From Deltaproteobacteria bacterium (lineage in GTDB: Bacteria > Desulfobacterota > Desulfuromonadia > Desulfuromonadales > Geothermobacteraceae), in NCBI GenBank assembly GCA_003695205.1, contig RFIO01000124.1:1-13486 (forward strand): DNA of 13,486 bases. Reading direction: 5' to 3'. Positions 6,598 to 13,111 of this stretch are shown one piece after another. Within the stretch, counting starts at the first letter, position 1, and each line of letters begins with the position of its first letter. Both the position numbers and the translations under genes were made by a program. The notes beneath the pieces were generated by a model. That model made no database searches. It saw only the letters and a list, made by a program, of their open reading frames with translations, and was not told where the DNA came from.

Positions 6598-7692
6598 TCA
6601 CAAAACTCCGTCGATACCTTCAAAGTCGAGATTTTCCTCTGCGAGCCGCTGAACAAGAGCAATCTTCTCCTCATCTTCGGCGGTGATTTTTGACACGTAA
6701 TTCTCAAGTGTCGAGAAAATTTCAGCGGTGGTGCGCTGCGGACAACGCAGATAGGGAATGCCGCTGTCGTCTATGATTTTTCGGGTGATTTCGGACACGG
6801 GTGCCACCCCCGTAATCACCATGCCGCAAATTTTTTCGTAAAATTCCGGCATGTGGTACAGGGTTGACAACATGACCAGAAGTTCATCCCGGGTACTGGT
6901 CACCACCAGGAGTGTCGAAGGTTGCAACAGGTCGACAACGCGCTGGGTTGACGCGGCCCCCAGCTGGACATGGTGAACAATCCGCGAGGATTGGGCGGGG
7001 TCCGCAGCAAGCTCGAGCCCCAGCAGGCGGGAGATGTTGAGCAGGGTCGGGTTGGCGAGGATGTTGGAATAATTGAATCCGCCTACGACCTCTATACCTC
7101 GAGGGGCAAGACCCTTCTGCAGATAGTTGAGGACCATGCTTCTCTTGTCGGGCAAAATCTTGTTGGGCATGACCAGCTTCACCTGGGCGCCCTCGGCCTG
7201 GAAAAGGGCCATATTGAGACAGATGTCATCGATGGCGCTGCCGATGCCACTGCCGGTGACCATGAGGACCGGCGCGTCGAGGCACCGGGCAATGGCGGCA
7301 TTGCTGATTCCCGCCACCGAGCCGACTCCGGTATGTCCCGCCCCCTCGACAACCAGGAAATCGCAACGCTTCTCGAATTCCTCGCAGGCTGCAACAATCC
7401 GCTCGCGCAAGGCTTCGGGCCGAATATATCCATCCAGAATGCGCTTGGTGTCCCCAGGATGAAGCACCACCGGGGACATCAGTTCAATGCAGTCCTCCAG
7501 ACCGTAGACCCGGGCCATAAGCTTGGCGTCCATGTCGACATCCCGGCCTTCGAAATTGGCCAGTTTGGGGCCGAACGGCTTCATGAAGCCGATCCGTTCA
7601 TATTTTTTGCGAGCCATGTGAAGCAGGGAAAGACTGATGGTGGTTTTGCCGCAATGCTGACCGGTGGCGGCGATGAAAACCTTTTTGGCCAT
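6598..7692 (-). CDS. BioD-like P-loop ATPase with DRTGG domain (stand-alone Pta N-terminal-like protein)
   Basis: The protein has 364 residues in two parts. Residues 1-210 are a dethiobiotin-synthetase-like P-loop domain with Walker A TGQHCGKTT (10-18), MKPFG (37-41) and VVEGAGHTGVGS (114-125), the BioD-type acidic loop. Residues about 215-330 match the DRTGG domain, with LLVVTSTRDELLVM (261-274) and GMVITGVAPV (290-299). This pairing is found at the N-terminus of long phosphotransacetylases, but no acetyl/butyryl transferase domain follows here, so it is not a Pta enzyme; in family terms it is a 'BioD-like phosphotransacetylase' N-terminal protein (COG0857-like). Ligand and reaction are unknown; the DRTGG part could sense a nucleotide or metabolite (inference). 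AAAGGAG lies 9 nt before the ATG. A terminator upstream (7760-7793) implies its own promoter; I see only a weak candidate (TTGATA, 7744-7749). The ferritin-like gene follows at 24 bp. Confidence 0.82.
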   Translation of the reverse strand: MAKKVFIAATGQHCGKTTISLSLLHMARKKYERIGFMKPFGPKLANFEGRDVDMDAKLMARVYGLEDCIELMSPVVLHPGDTKRILDGYIRPEALRERIVAACEEFEKRCDFLVVEGAGHTGVGSVAGISNAAIARCLDAPVLMVTGSGIGSAIDDICLNMALFQAEGAQVKLVMPNKILPDKRSMVLNYLQKGLAPRGIEVVGGFNYSNILANPTLLNISRLLGLELAADPAQSSRIVHHVQLGAASTQRVVDLLQPSTLLVVTSTRDELLVMLSTLYHMPEFYEKICGMVITGVAPVSEITRKIIDDSGIPYLRCPQRTTAEIFSTLENYVSKITAEDEEKIALVQRLAEENLDFEGIDGVL

Positions 7693-7759
7693 GCGGAGGT
7701 ACTCCTTTCGTCCCGATTCAGGCTATTCAGATTATCACGACCGTATCAACCCGGCGGAC

Positions 7760-7793
7760 AAAAAAAACTGCCCGCGTCCACGGACGCGGGCAG
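7760..7793 (-). terminator. Intrinsic terminator of the YcbK-like peptidase transcript
   Basis: On the minus strand a GC-rich hairpin with arms CTGCCCGCGTCC and GGACGCGGGCAG (7782-7793 and 7768-7779, only 2 nt between perfect arms, so the real loop is probably 6 nt) is followed directly by eight T (7767-7760). It begins 24 bp after the stop of the YcbK-like gene and separates it from the BioD-like gene. Confidence 0.93.
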
Positions 7794-7817
7794 CCGGTTT
7801 CCCAGTATGGTCGGCAA

Positions 7818-8372
7818 TCAGGCACCCTGCCAGAGCCTGTAGCGCCCGGTATCGATATGCACGAAGTTTGATTTGGGATAGTAGCCGACTCCTCCGGCGC
7901 GAAGTTGGACGGCGGCACGATGCAGGGTTTTCAGGTCACACCCGGGCAACCGGATATCCAGGGCCCTGCCCCTTGTATGCATGCTGTTACGCGCGACACC
8001 GTGCCCCTGTCGCCGAAGCAGTTCATTGGTAGCCGGCGAACGGTAACCGGAAATAACCTGAACCTCGGCACACATGCCGAGGCTGTTCTGGGTCAGATAG
8101 ACGAGGTCGAACAAACCGGGGTCCATGCGCGTCACCTCACCGTTGCGATGATCGCGCAGAAGATGGTTGAGCGCGTCAAGGGCATCGGCCTGGTAGCGTC
8201 CTTCTGCCCAGTAGGCAACGTCACGCAACCGCTCTCCGGTGTGCAGATTGCAAAGGCTCAGGCACCGGGAATCGGTCATTTTTTTGTCATCGGCAGCAAA
8301 TAGCGGCACCGGCAGGCCGAGTACCAGCCCGCCGACAAGGGCGTTGCGAAGCAGATCGCGTCGAGTCATCAT
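7818..8372 (-). CDS. Tat-exported YcbK/DUF882-family M15-type murein peptidase
   Basis: The product is 184 residues. It begins with a twin-arginine signal, TRRDLLRN (3-10), followed by a hydrophobic stretch (11-26) ending LFAA, so export by the Tat system is likely. The mature part is the DUF882 (YcbK-like) domain, related to D-Ala-D-Ala peptidases of family M15: SGYRSPATNELL (108-119), then SMHTRGRALDIRL (130-142) with the metal ligands H132 and D139 (H-x6-D), and FVHIDTG (170-176) with H172. The ligand set is intact, so a zinc-dependent murein endo/carboxypeptidase acting in the periplasm is likely. ATG 8372 (or ATG 8369) is preferred to an upstream GTG because AGGTGG (8381-8386) lies 8 nt before it and the GTG overlaps this site. 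The gene sits alone between a tRNA-side spacer and a strong terminator. Confidence 0.87.
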   Translation of the reverse strand: MMTRRDLLRNALVGGLVLGLPVPLFAADDKKMTDSRCLSLCNLHTGERLRDVAYWAEGRYQADALDALNHLLRDHRNGEVTRMDPGLFDLVYLTQNSLGMCAEVQVISGYRSPATNELLRRQGHGVARNSMHTRGRALDIRLPGCDLKTLHRAAVQLRAGGVGYYPKSNFVHIDTGRYRLWQGA

Positions 8373-8583
8373 GGATTCAACCACCTGTAACCGTTCAGTT
8401 TTCTGCCGGCTCAGTTCGATCCTGCAGCCTGAGGTGCAGGCCGGACATTCAGTGTCGGCGAAATTCGCCGCCTGTTTTATGCAAAAAGATGACCAAAATG
8501 GGGATTTAAGCCGTAGAGCAGGTTCGAATCCTGTCGAAATATTTCCGGCGATGGTCCGTTTCGATTTTGGTTTAACCTTGATA
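8373..8583. other. AT-richer spacer with palindromes between tRNA-Arg and the YcbK-like gene
   Basis: No gene is seen in this 211-bp stretch, whose right half is clearly AT-richer than the surrounding coding DNA. It holds a 6-bp-stem hairpin (CCTGCA 8421-8426 with TGCAGG 8435-8440), a palindrome CGGCGAA-A-TTCGCCG (8456-8470), a palindrome GAAATATTTC (8536-8545), an 8-bp inverted repeat (ACCAAAAT 8492-8499 with ATTTTGGT 8564-8571) and a T-arm copy described separately. The promoter of the YcbK-like gene should lie here but I could not identify it. Confidence 0.55.
8519..8536 (+). repeat. Inverted 18-bp copy of the tRNA-Arg T-arm
   Basis: CAGGTTCGAATCCTGTCG on the plus strand is identical to the T-arm plus first acceptor bases of the neighbouring tRNA-Arg, which reads on the minus strand (8593-8610). 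The copy is preceded by GCCGTAGAG, which looks like a tRNA variable-loop region, but no matching acceptor or D-arm is found, so it is a fragment and not a second tRNA. Confidence 0.7.
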
Positions 8584-8660
8584 TGGCGGCCCCGACAGGA
8601 TTCGAACCTGTGACCCTTCGCTTAGGAGGCGAATGCTCTATCCAGCTGAGCTACGGGGCC
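8584..8660 (-). tRNA. tRNA-Arg (anticodon CCT)
   Basis: A complete cloverleaf of 77 nt with encoded CCA. The acceptor arms GGCCCCG and CGGGGCC pair over 7 bp with discriminator G. The D-stem is GCTC/GAGC, the anticodon stem TTCGC/GCGAA with loop CTCCTAA, so the anticodon is CCT (8624-8626) reading AGG. The T-stem ACAGG/CCTGT holds the loop TTCGAAT. The 5' end is 8 bp after the apt stop, so it is probably transcribed with the apt operon and released by RNase P. A copy of its T-arm lies inverted 56 bp downstream. Confidence 0.97.
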
Positions 8661-8668
8661 TTTGAGAA

Positions 8669-9184
8669 TCAGAATTTGAGCAGGCTGAAAACCTTGCCTT
8701 CAGGCAGGCGCTTGCGCCCCTGCAAAAATTCGAGTTCGGCCATAAAGGCACATTCAACAATTTCCGCCTCGAGCTGAGTGACCATGTCAACCACGGCGGC
8801 AACGGTTCCGCCCGTAGCGAGCAGGTCATCGGCGATCAGTACTTTTTCACCGGGCTCGAAGGCATCGATGTGAATCTCAAGGGTATCGGTACCGTATTCA
8901 AGGTCGTAGGTCTTCTGCAGGGTTTTCCAGGGCAATTTGCCAGGTTTGCGCACCAGCGCGATTCCGGCGCCAAGCTTGTAGGCCAGCGCGGACCCGAGGA
9001 CAAAACCGCGAGCCTCAACCCCGACAACCTTGCTGATGCCCCTGCCGACGTAACGGTGGGCCATCAGGTCGATCATGCGGTGGTAGCTGGGGCCATCGGC
9101 CAGCAGCGTGGTGATATCCTTGAAAACAATGCCTTTCTTGGGAAAGTCAGGCACGTCTCGAATGATTTTTTTCAGTTCTTCCAC
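8669..9184 (-). CDS. apt: Adenine phosphoribosyltransferase
   Basis: This cytoplasmic purine-salvage enzyme makes AMP and pyrophosphate from adenine and PRPP. The 171-residue protein has the usual bacterial Apt length and start (MEELKKIIRDVPDFPKKGI). The PRPP-binding motif is VLIADDLLATGGT (115-127), with the family blocks FKDITTLLAD (21-30) and GVEARGFVLGSALA (55-68). The GTG at 9184 is chosen because AAAGGA (9191-9196) lies 6 nt before it and because it gives the family-typical N-terminus. A longer reading from GTG 9199, overlapping the rpoS stop, would add five residues and has its purine stretch too close to the start. It lies 11 bp after rpoS, with tRNA-Arg 8 bp downstream, so it belongs to the end of the surE-rpoS run. 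Confidence 0.96.
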   Translation of the reverse strand: MEELKKIIRDVPDFPKKGIVFKDITTLLADGPSYHRMIDLMAHRYVGRGISKVVGVEARGFVLGSALAYKLGAGIALVRKPGKLPWKTLQKTYDLEYGTDTLEIHIDAFEPGEKVLIADDLLATGGTVAAVVDMVTQLEAEIVECAFMAELEFLQGRKRLPEGKVFSLLKF

Positions 9185-9190
9185 GGGGCG

Positions 9191-9196
9191 TCCTTT
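9191..9196 (-). promoter_or_regulatory. Ribosome-binding site deciding the apt GTG start
   Basis: AAAGGA on the minus strand, 6 nt before GTG 9184 and touching the rpoS stop codon by one base. It selects 9184 over the alternative GTG at 9199. Confidence 0.7.
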
Positions 9197-10170
9197 CACT
9201 CCTGGTCCTGCTCGCGACCGTCGGCCCTCTTTTCTGCCATAATCCGGCGCAGTTTTTCAAGGCTTTTGGCTTCAATCTGGCGAATACGTTCCCGGGTGAC
9301 GCCGAAACGGCGGCCAATGGTGTCAAGTGTCTGGGGCTCCCGGTCATCAAGCCCAAAGCGAAGGCTCAGGATTTCCCGTTCATTCTCGCTCAGCGATTCC
9401 ATCCACTCGGCCACATGGCGAAACCTGTCGAGGTCCTCGGCCAGTGCCTGGGGATTGATGGCGTTGGTATCCTCCACCGTATCCATCAGGCTGTAGTCAC
9501 TGTTTTCTCCCATGGGGTGTTCGATGGAATAGGTCTTCTTGACCAGCACCATCAGCCGACGAACATAGGCCGGTTCGACCCCCATGGCCTCGGCGACCTC
9601 TTCGACTTCCGGGTCCCGGTTCAGCCGGGGGACCAGTTCACGGGTCGCCTTGAGCAGCTTGTTGATATCGTCGGAAACATGAACCGGCAACCGGATGGTA
9701 CGGCTCTGGTTGACCAGGGCCCGTTCAATCGACTGACGAATCCACCAGGTTGCGTAGGTGGAAAAACGGCATTCCTTGGATAGCTTGAAGCGCTCCACCG
9801 CCTTGATCAAACCCAGGTTGCCCTCTTCAATCAGATCGAGAAAAGGCAGCCCGCGGTTCATATAGCGCTTGGCGATCTTGACCACCAGGCGCAGGTTGGA
9901 TTCGATCATCCGGTCCCGGGCAGCCATATCCCCCTCGGAGATGCGGCGCGCCAATTCACGCTCTTCCTCAGCGGTGAGCAGGTTGGTTTTCTGGATATCC
10001 TTCAGGTAGATCTTGATGGCATCGTCGGTGTGGGTATCGTCCTCCTGCCGTTCCCGCTTCTCCTCTTCCTTGAGCTGTTCGGCTGTCGGCTCGACTTCCT
10101 CAAGATCGACGGTCTTCCCTTCGCTGTCGCTGTCGGGATTTTCGGTGAATCCATCCATGATTTCGCTCAT
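9196..10170 (-). CDS. rpoS: RNA polymerase sigma factor RpoS (stationary-phase/general stress sigma)
   Basis: A group 2 sigma70-family protein of 324 residues. After a strongly acidic N-terminus (about 1-48) come region 1.2 (49-80, DAIKIYLKDIQKTNLLT), region 2 (about 85-160) with LRLVVKIAKRYMNRGL, DLIEEGNLGLIKAVERF and FSTYATWWIRQSIERA for -10 recognition and melting, region 3 (about 160-240) and region 4 (about 258-315) with GVTRERIRQIEAKSLEKLR, the -35 helix-turn-helix. Downstream position after nlpD and the group 2 length (no long region 1.1 insert as in RpoD) support RpoS over RpoD. ATG 10170 is preferred over ATG 10203: GGAGGAG (10174-10180) lies just before it, while the upstream ATG has no ribosome-binding site. 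Translation therefore starts 36 bp after the nlpD stop. Its targets would be starvation and stress promoters. Confidence 0.94.
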   Translation of the reverse strand: MSEIMDGFTENPDSDSEGKTVDLEEVEPTAEQLKEEEKRERQEDDTHTDDAIKIYLKDIQKTNLLTAEEERELARRISEGDMAARDRMIESNLRLVVKIAKRYMNRGLPFLDLIEEGNLGLIKAVERFKLSKECRFSTYATWWIRQSIERALVNQSRTIRLPVHVSDDINKLLKATRELVPRLNRDPEVEEVAEAMGVEPAYVRRLMVLVKKTYSIEHPMGENSDYSLMDTVEDTNAINPQALAEDLDRFRHVAEWMESLSENEREILSLRFGLDDREPQTLDTIGRRFGVTRERIRQIEAKSLEKLRRIMAEKRADGREQDQE

Positions 10171-10173
10171 CTT

Positions 10174-10180
10174 CTCCTCC
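10174..10180 (-). promoter_or_regulatory. Ribosome-binding site deciding the rpoS start
   Basis: GGAGGAG on the minus strand, 3 nt before ATG 10170 (5 nt counting from GGAGG). It lies inside the longer in-frame reading, which lacks a site of its own. Confidence 0.7.
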
Positions 10181-10206
10181 GTATCAGCCGTCACCCCTGC
10201 CATTGA

Positions 10207-10995
10207 TCAGGGCAGCAGAGTCAACGGGTTGACCGGCTTTTTCCCATGCCGGATTTCAAAGTACAGCCGTGGCGTCCCTCCTGACGGAGCAACCCCAGAC
10301 AGGGCCAGCTTCTGTCCCTTGCTGACAAAGCTCCCGGTTTTTACGAGGTTTTTCCTGTTGTAGCCGTAAACTGAATAGTAGTCTTTCTCGTGTTGAACGA
10401 CAATCAGGTTGCCGTAGCCGCTGATGCCATTGCCGCTGTAGATGACCCGCCCGGCCGCGGCGCTGGCAACGGCCGATCCGGCGGGCATGGCAATTTCGAT
10501 GCCGTTGCAAACCTTGCCGTTGCGACTTCCAAAGGAACGGACAATGCGGCCCCGCTGGGGCCAGACGAAAAATCCTCGCCCGACTCCAGTCCCGACATGG
10601 GTCCTTGTCGACGGTCCGGGCTTTTGAACGCCGGGGCGCTTCTTACCGCTGCTGGCAGCTTTGGTCCTCGTTTTCTTCACGACCGGCTTCGGTTTTGACG
10701 GGGCAACCGGCCGGGGCTTGACCTTTTTGACCACCGGCTTCTGGGTGGAAACGGTGGCTGGCACATATCGGGTGCTGGTGGCGCCTGGAATGAAAATTCT
10801 CTGGCCGACGGCCAGGCGTGTCGGGTCGCTGATCCCGTTGATCCGGGCCAGGTAGGATTCGTTGACCCGGTAGGTTTTGCTGATCTGGTAGAGGGTCTGT
10901 CCCTTGCCGACGGTGTGATATACACCCCGCGGCGGTGAGCAGGCCACTGTCAGCAGCAGAGCCAGAACCAGAATGCATCCCCTCGTAAATTTCAT
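10207..10995 (-). CDS. nlpD: NlpD-like lipoprotein, LysM plus degenerate M23 (LytM) domain
   Basis: The 262-residue protein has a lipoprotein signal (hydrophobic 8-18, LTVAC, Cys19), one LysM murein-binding domain (about 26-70, YHTVGKGQTLYQISKTYRV), a Lys/Pro-rich linker (80-135) and a C-terminal M23/LytM domain (about 143-262). The catalytic M23 residues are absent: HxGxD reads CNGIE (163-167), the YxHL histidine is Tyr212, and the final HxH reads RLY (243-245). By family knowledge such NlpD proteins do not cut murein but activate a cell-division amidase (AmiC type). It sits directly before rpoS, as in gammaproteobacteria. The start is uncertain: ATG 10995 gives a standard signal peptide but only a weak ribosome-binding site, while TTG 11013 has GGGAG too close. 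The lipobox has Thr at -3, slightly unusual. Confidence 0.9.
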   Translation of the reverse strand: MKFTRGCILVLALLLTVACSPPRGVYHTVGKGQTLYQISKTYRVNESYLARINGISDPTRLAVGQRIFIPGATSTRYVPATVSTQKPVVKKVKPRPVAPSKPKPVVKKTRTKAASSGKKRPGVQKPGPSTRTHVGTGVGRGFFVWPQRGRIVRSFGSRNGKVCNGIEIAMPAGSAVASAAAGRVIYSGNGISGYGNLIVVQHEKDYYSVYGYNRKNLVKTGSFVSKGQKLALSGVAPSGGTPRLYFEIRHGKKPVNPLTLLP

Positions 10996-11020
10996 TGGAC
11001 CCAGCAGTGGCAATCTCCCG

Positions 11021-11048
11021 ATAAAACAGGGTTTTTCTTCTTGGCCAA
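11021..11048 (-). promoter_or_regulatory. Weak candidate promoter upstream of nlpD-rpoS
   Basis: On the minus strand TTGGCC (11043-11048) and TTTTAT (11021-11026, 4/6 to the -10 consensus) are separated by 16 nt in the only sizeable gap (about 85 bp) of the surE-apt run. The match is weak and would leave a very short leader. Confidence 0.2.
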
Positions 11049-11080
11049 ACTAGCAGAGCCGCGCCCGCAGGTCAAACCTT

Positions 11081-11674
11081 TCACAGCAGGTAGCGGGCAA
11101 CCAGGAAGCCCCCTATCAGCAAGGCGACAAAAATGAGGCTCAACAGGTTGAAATAGCGATCGATCCAGGCCCTGACGGGAGGCCCGAACAGGCGCAGCAG
11201 GCCGGCAACCAGGTAGAAGCGCAACCCGCGGCTGACAACGGAGGCAACAAGGAAAACAACAAAATTGATGCCGAAAACACCGGAACTGATTGTAATGATC
11301 TTGTAGGGGATGGGTGTAAACCCGGCGGTGAAGACAGTAAGAAAACCGTACTGTTCAAACAGCTGCTGGACACGGGCAAAACCCTCGGGGGTGAAGCCGG
11401 GAATCCAGTCGAAAAAAAATCCGGAGACGGCCTGCCACAACCCGAATCCGACAAGATAGCCAAGGGCGCCGCCGCCGACCGACCCAGCAAGAGCAATGGC
11501 GGCTATACCGAGAGAGGCTTCTGGTCGGGCCAGACACATGGCCATCAGCAGCACGTCGGGTGGAACAGGAAAAAAAGACGCTTCGGCCGCGGCGAGCAGA
11601 AACAGGGCCGGCCTGGCGTGGCGACTGTCACTCCAGGCAAGGACCCAGTCGTACGTCCTGCGGATCCAGCGCAT
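11081..11674 (-). CDS. YqaA/DedA-superfamily (VTT domain) inner-membrane protein
   Basis: A hydrophobic protein of 197 residues with about five membrane or re-entrant segments (22-50, 55-80, 110-130, 135-160, 177-195). It shows the SNARE-associated/VTT (DedA) signatures of the YqaA branch: EASFFPVPPD (31-40, re-entrant loop with acidic residue and prolines), a small-residue GSVGGGALGY helix (64-73) and FTPIPYK (119-125), followed by SRGLRFYL (148-155) with the conserved arginine. Members of the wider family flip phospholipids or undecaprenyl phosphate; the YqaA branch itself is not assigned. ATG 11674 lies 1 nt after the pcm stop, with GGGGA 8 nt upstream, so translation is probably coupled. 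It sits between pcm and nlpD, an interruption of the E. coli order. Confidence 0.85.
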   Translation of the reverse strand: MRWIRRTYDWVLAWSDSRHARPALFLLAAAEASFFPVPPDVLLMAMCLARPEASLGIAAIALAGSVGGGALGYLVGFGLWQAVSGFFFDWIPGFTPEGFARVQQLFEQYGFLTVFTAGFTPIPYKIITISSGVFGINFVVFLVASVVSRGLRFYLVAGLLRLFGPPVRAWIDRYFNLLSLIFVALLIGGFLVARYLL

Positions 11675-11675
11675 C

Positions 11676-12326
11676 TCAGTTGTCCCCGTCCTGCCAGCCT
11701 CTCTGGCCGACCAGCGGGACAAAGCGACACCCCAGAAGATCTTCCTCCTCCCAGCGGTCCCCCTTGCGCACGAACCTTTTGAGAACCTGTCCTTCCCTGC
11801 TGCCGACCGGAATCACCAGCCTGCCGCCATCAGCAAGCTGCTGCAGGTATTCCTGTGGAACGGAGGGGGAACCGGCCGTGACAATGATGGCATCGAAGGG
11901 GGCCTCCGCGGCCCAGCCGATGGTGCCGTCGCTGACCTTGAGGTTGATATTGGCAAGCCCGAGCTGGTCGAACAGTCTCCGGGCCCTGCGGGCCAGTTCG
12001 GGAATGCGTTCAACGGTGTATACGCGGCGAACGATCCTCGCGAGAACAGCCGCCTGGTAGCCGGAACCGGTCCCGACCTCGAGCACCCTTTCTTCTCCGC
12101 CCAGTTCCAGCGCGGCGGTCATGAAACCAACCATATAGGGTTGGGAAATGGTCTGGCGAAAACCGATCGGCAGTGGGGTATCCGAATAGGCCTGGTTCTC
12201 AAGGGCCGGTTCGACAAACAGGTGACGTGGAACCTCCGACATGGCGGCCAGCACCTTCGGGTCACTGATTCCGCGGCCCCGTATCTGCTGCTCGACCATC
12301 TTTCTCCGAGCAATGGCGTAGCGCAT
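11676..12326 (-). CDS. pcm: Protein-L-isoaspartate O-methyltransferase
   Basis: The 216-residue protein repairs age-damaged proteins by methylating L-isoaspartyl residues with S-adenosylmethionine in the cytoplasm. The SAM motif is VLEVGTGSGYQAAVLA (81-96). The family-specific substrate segment TISQPYMVGFM (59-69), with Ser61, is present, as are MVEQQIRGRGI (10-20), PRHLFVEP (33-40) and IIVTAG (147-152). Length is typical for bacterial Pcm. GGAG is 10 nt before the ATG, which lies 5 bp after the surE stop; the gene ends 1 nt before the YqaA-like start. The surE-pcm pair is conserved across many proteobacteria and is linked to long-term survival in stationary phase in E. coli. Confidence 0.95.
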   Translation of the reverse strand: MRYAIARRKMVEQQIRGRGISDPKVLAAMSEVPRHLFVEPALENQAYSDTPLPIGFRQTISQPYMVGFMTAALELGGEERVLEVGTGSGYQAAVLARIVRRVYTVERIPELARRARRLFDQLGLANINLKVSDGTIGWAAEAPFDAIIVTAGSPSVPQEYLQQLADGGRLVIPVGSREGQVLKRFVRKGDRWEEEDLLGCRFVPLVGQRGWQDGDN

Positions 12327-12331
12327 GGCTG

Positions 12332-13111
12332 TCAGTCTCCGGGGAACAGGTCACCCAGGTCCCAACCGGAAAGCTGGCCGAGGGCACGGTAATTGGTAAG
12401 ATCGAGATGCAGCGGGCTGATGGAAACATGGCCCCGCATCACAGCGTGAAAATCGGTGCCGGCTTCATCTTCGAAACCGAGTTCACCACCACCGATCCAG
12501 TAGTATTTGCGCCCGCGCGGGTCGACGTTTTCGACCACAACCTCGTTGTAGCACCTCTTGCCCTGCCGGGTGAAGACAACCTCATTGCCGCAGTCCCGGG
12601 GAACGTTGACATTCAGAAAGGTATCTCCCGGAATTCCGTGTTCGAGGATCATTTCGGCGACACGCGCGGCAACCCGGACCGAAGGGAAGAAGGCTTCCAG
12701 CGGGAAAGGTCCCTCGACCAGTGAAATAGCAAAGGCCGGCACCCCCATCAGGGTCGCCTCCATCGCGGCGGCAACAGTGCCGGAATAGGTAATATCGTCA
12801 CCCATGTTGCCGCCACGATTGATGCCGGACACAACAAGGTCGGGACGGCGTTCCAGCAGTCCGTGAATGCCGAGGTTGACACAGTCGGTAGGAGTCCCGT
12901 CCACGGCAACCCAGCCATCGCGCAAATGTTCGGCCCTCAGCGGGGCGTGCAGCGTCAGCGCGTGGCCTACGGCGCTGCGTTCCCGATCGGGAGCTACAAC
13001 GACAACATCACCAAGAGGTCTCAAGCCTTCTGCCAGCGCATGCAGGCCCGGGGACTGGATACCGTCGTCGTTGGTTACCAGTATCAGGGGGAAAGAGGAC
13101 GACAAACTCAT
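12332..13111 (-). CDS. surE: 5'/3'-nucleotidase SurE
   Basis: A metal-dependent acid phosphatase acting on nucleoside monophosphates, 259 residues as usual for the family. The active-site residues are intact: ILVTNDDGIQSPG (10-22, D15 and D16), DRERSAVGHALT (42-53, S46) and VSGINRGGNMGDDITYSGT (94-112, N98). GTPTDCV (72-78) and the C-terminal SPLHLDLT stretch also fit. The ATG overlaps the stop of the preceding MerR-type gene as ATGA, so it depends on that gene for translation, and pcm follows at 5 bp. This is the first enzyme of the surE-pcm-nlpD-rpoS run. Confidence 0.96.
   Translation of the reverse strand: MSLSSSFPLILVTNDDGIQSPGLHALAEGLRPLGDVVVVAPDRERSAVGHALTLHAPLRAEHLRDGWVAVDGTPTDCVNLGIHGLLERRPDLVVSGINRGGNMGDDITYSGTVAAAMEATLMGVPAFAISLVEGPFPLEAFFPSVRVAARVAEMILEHGIPGDTFLNVNVPRDCGNEVVFTRQGKRCYNEVVVENVDPRGRKYYWIGGGELGFEDEAGTDFHAVMRGHVSISPLHLDLTNYRALGQLSGWDLGDLFPGD

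Noticed and set aside
6598..7692. Annotation as phosphotransacetylase (pta) or dethiobiotin synthase (bioD)
   Set aside because: The catalytic Pta domain is absent, and the C-terminal DRTGG domain and the lack of biotin genes argue against BioD.
6970..7842. Plus-strand open frame (290 codons) opposite the BioD-like gene
   Set aside because: It crosses the terminator hairpin and has no family signature; the minus-strand gene has Walker A and DRTGG motifs.
8456..8470. CGGCGAA-A-TTCGCCG hairpin as a terminator
   Set aside because: The run after it on the plus strand (CCTGTTTT) is poor and no plus-strand gene leads into it; on the minus strand no T-run follows. It may be a protein-binding palindrome but there is no evidence.
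8465..8545. Possible second complete tRNA on the plus strand ending at the T-arm copy
   Set aside because: The bases after the T-arm (CGAAATA) have no matching 5' acceptor arm upstream, and no D-arm or anticodon stem could be paired.
8870..9496. Plus-strand open frame (208 codons) spanning apt and the 3' part of rpoS
   Set aside because: Overlaps two certain genes on the other strand and shows Ser/Arg-rich shadow composition.
9196..10203. Longer rpoS start at ATG 10203
   Set aside because: No ribosome-binding site precedes it, while GGAGGAG directly precedes ATG 10170.
11496..12392. Plus-strand open frame (298 codons) opposite pcm and the YqaA-like gene
   Set aside because: Shadow of conserved minus-strand genes; no motif and no ribosome-binding site of note.
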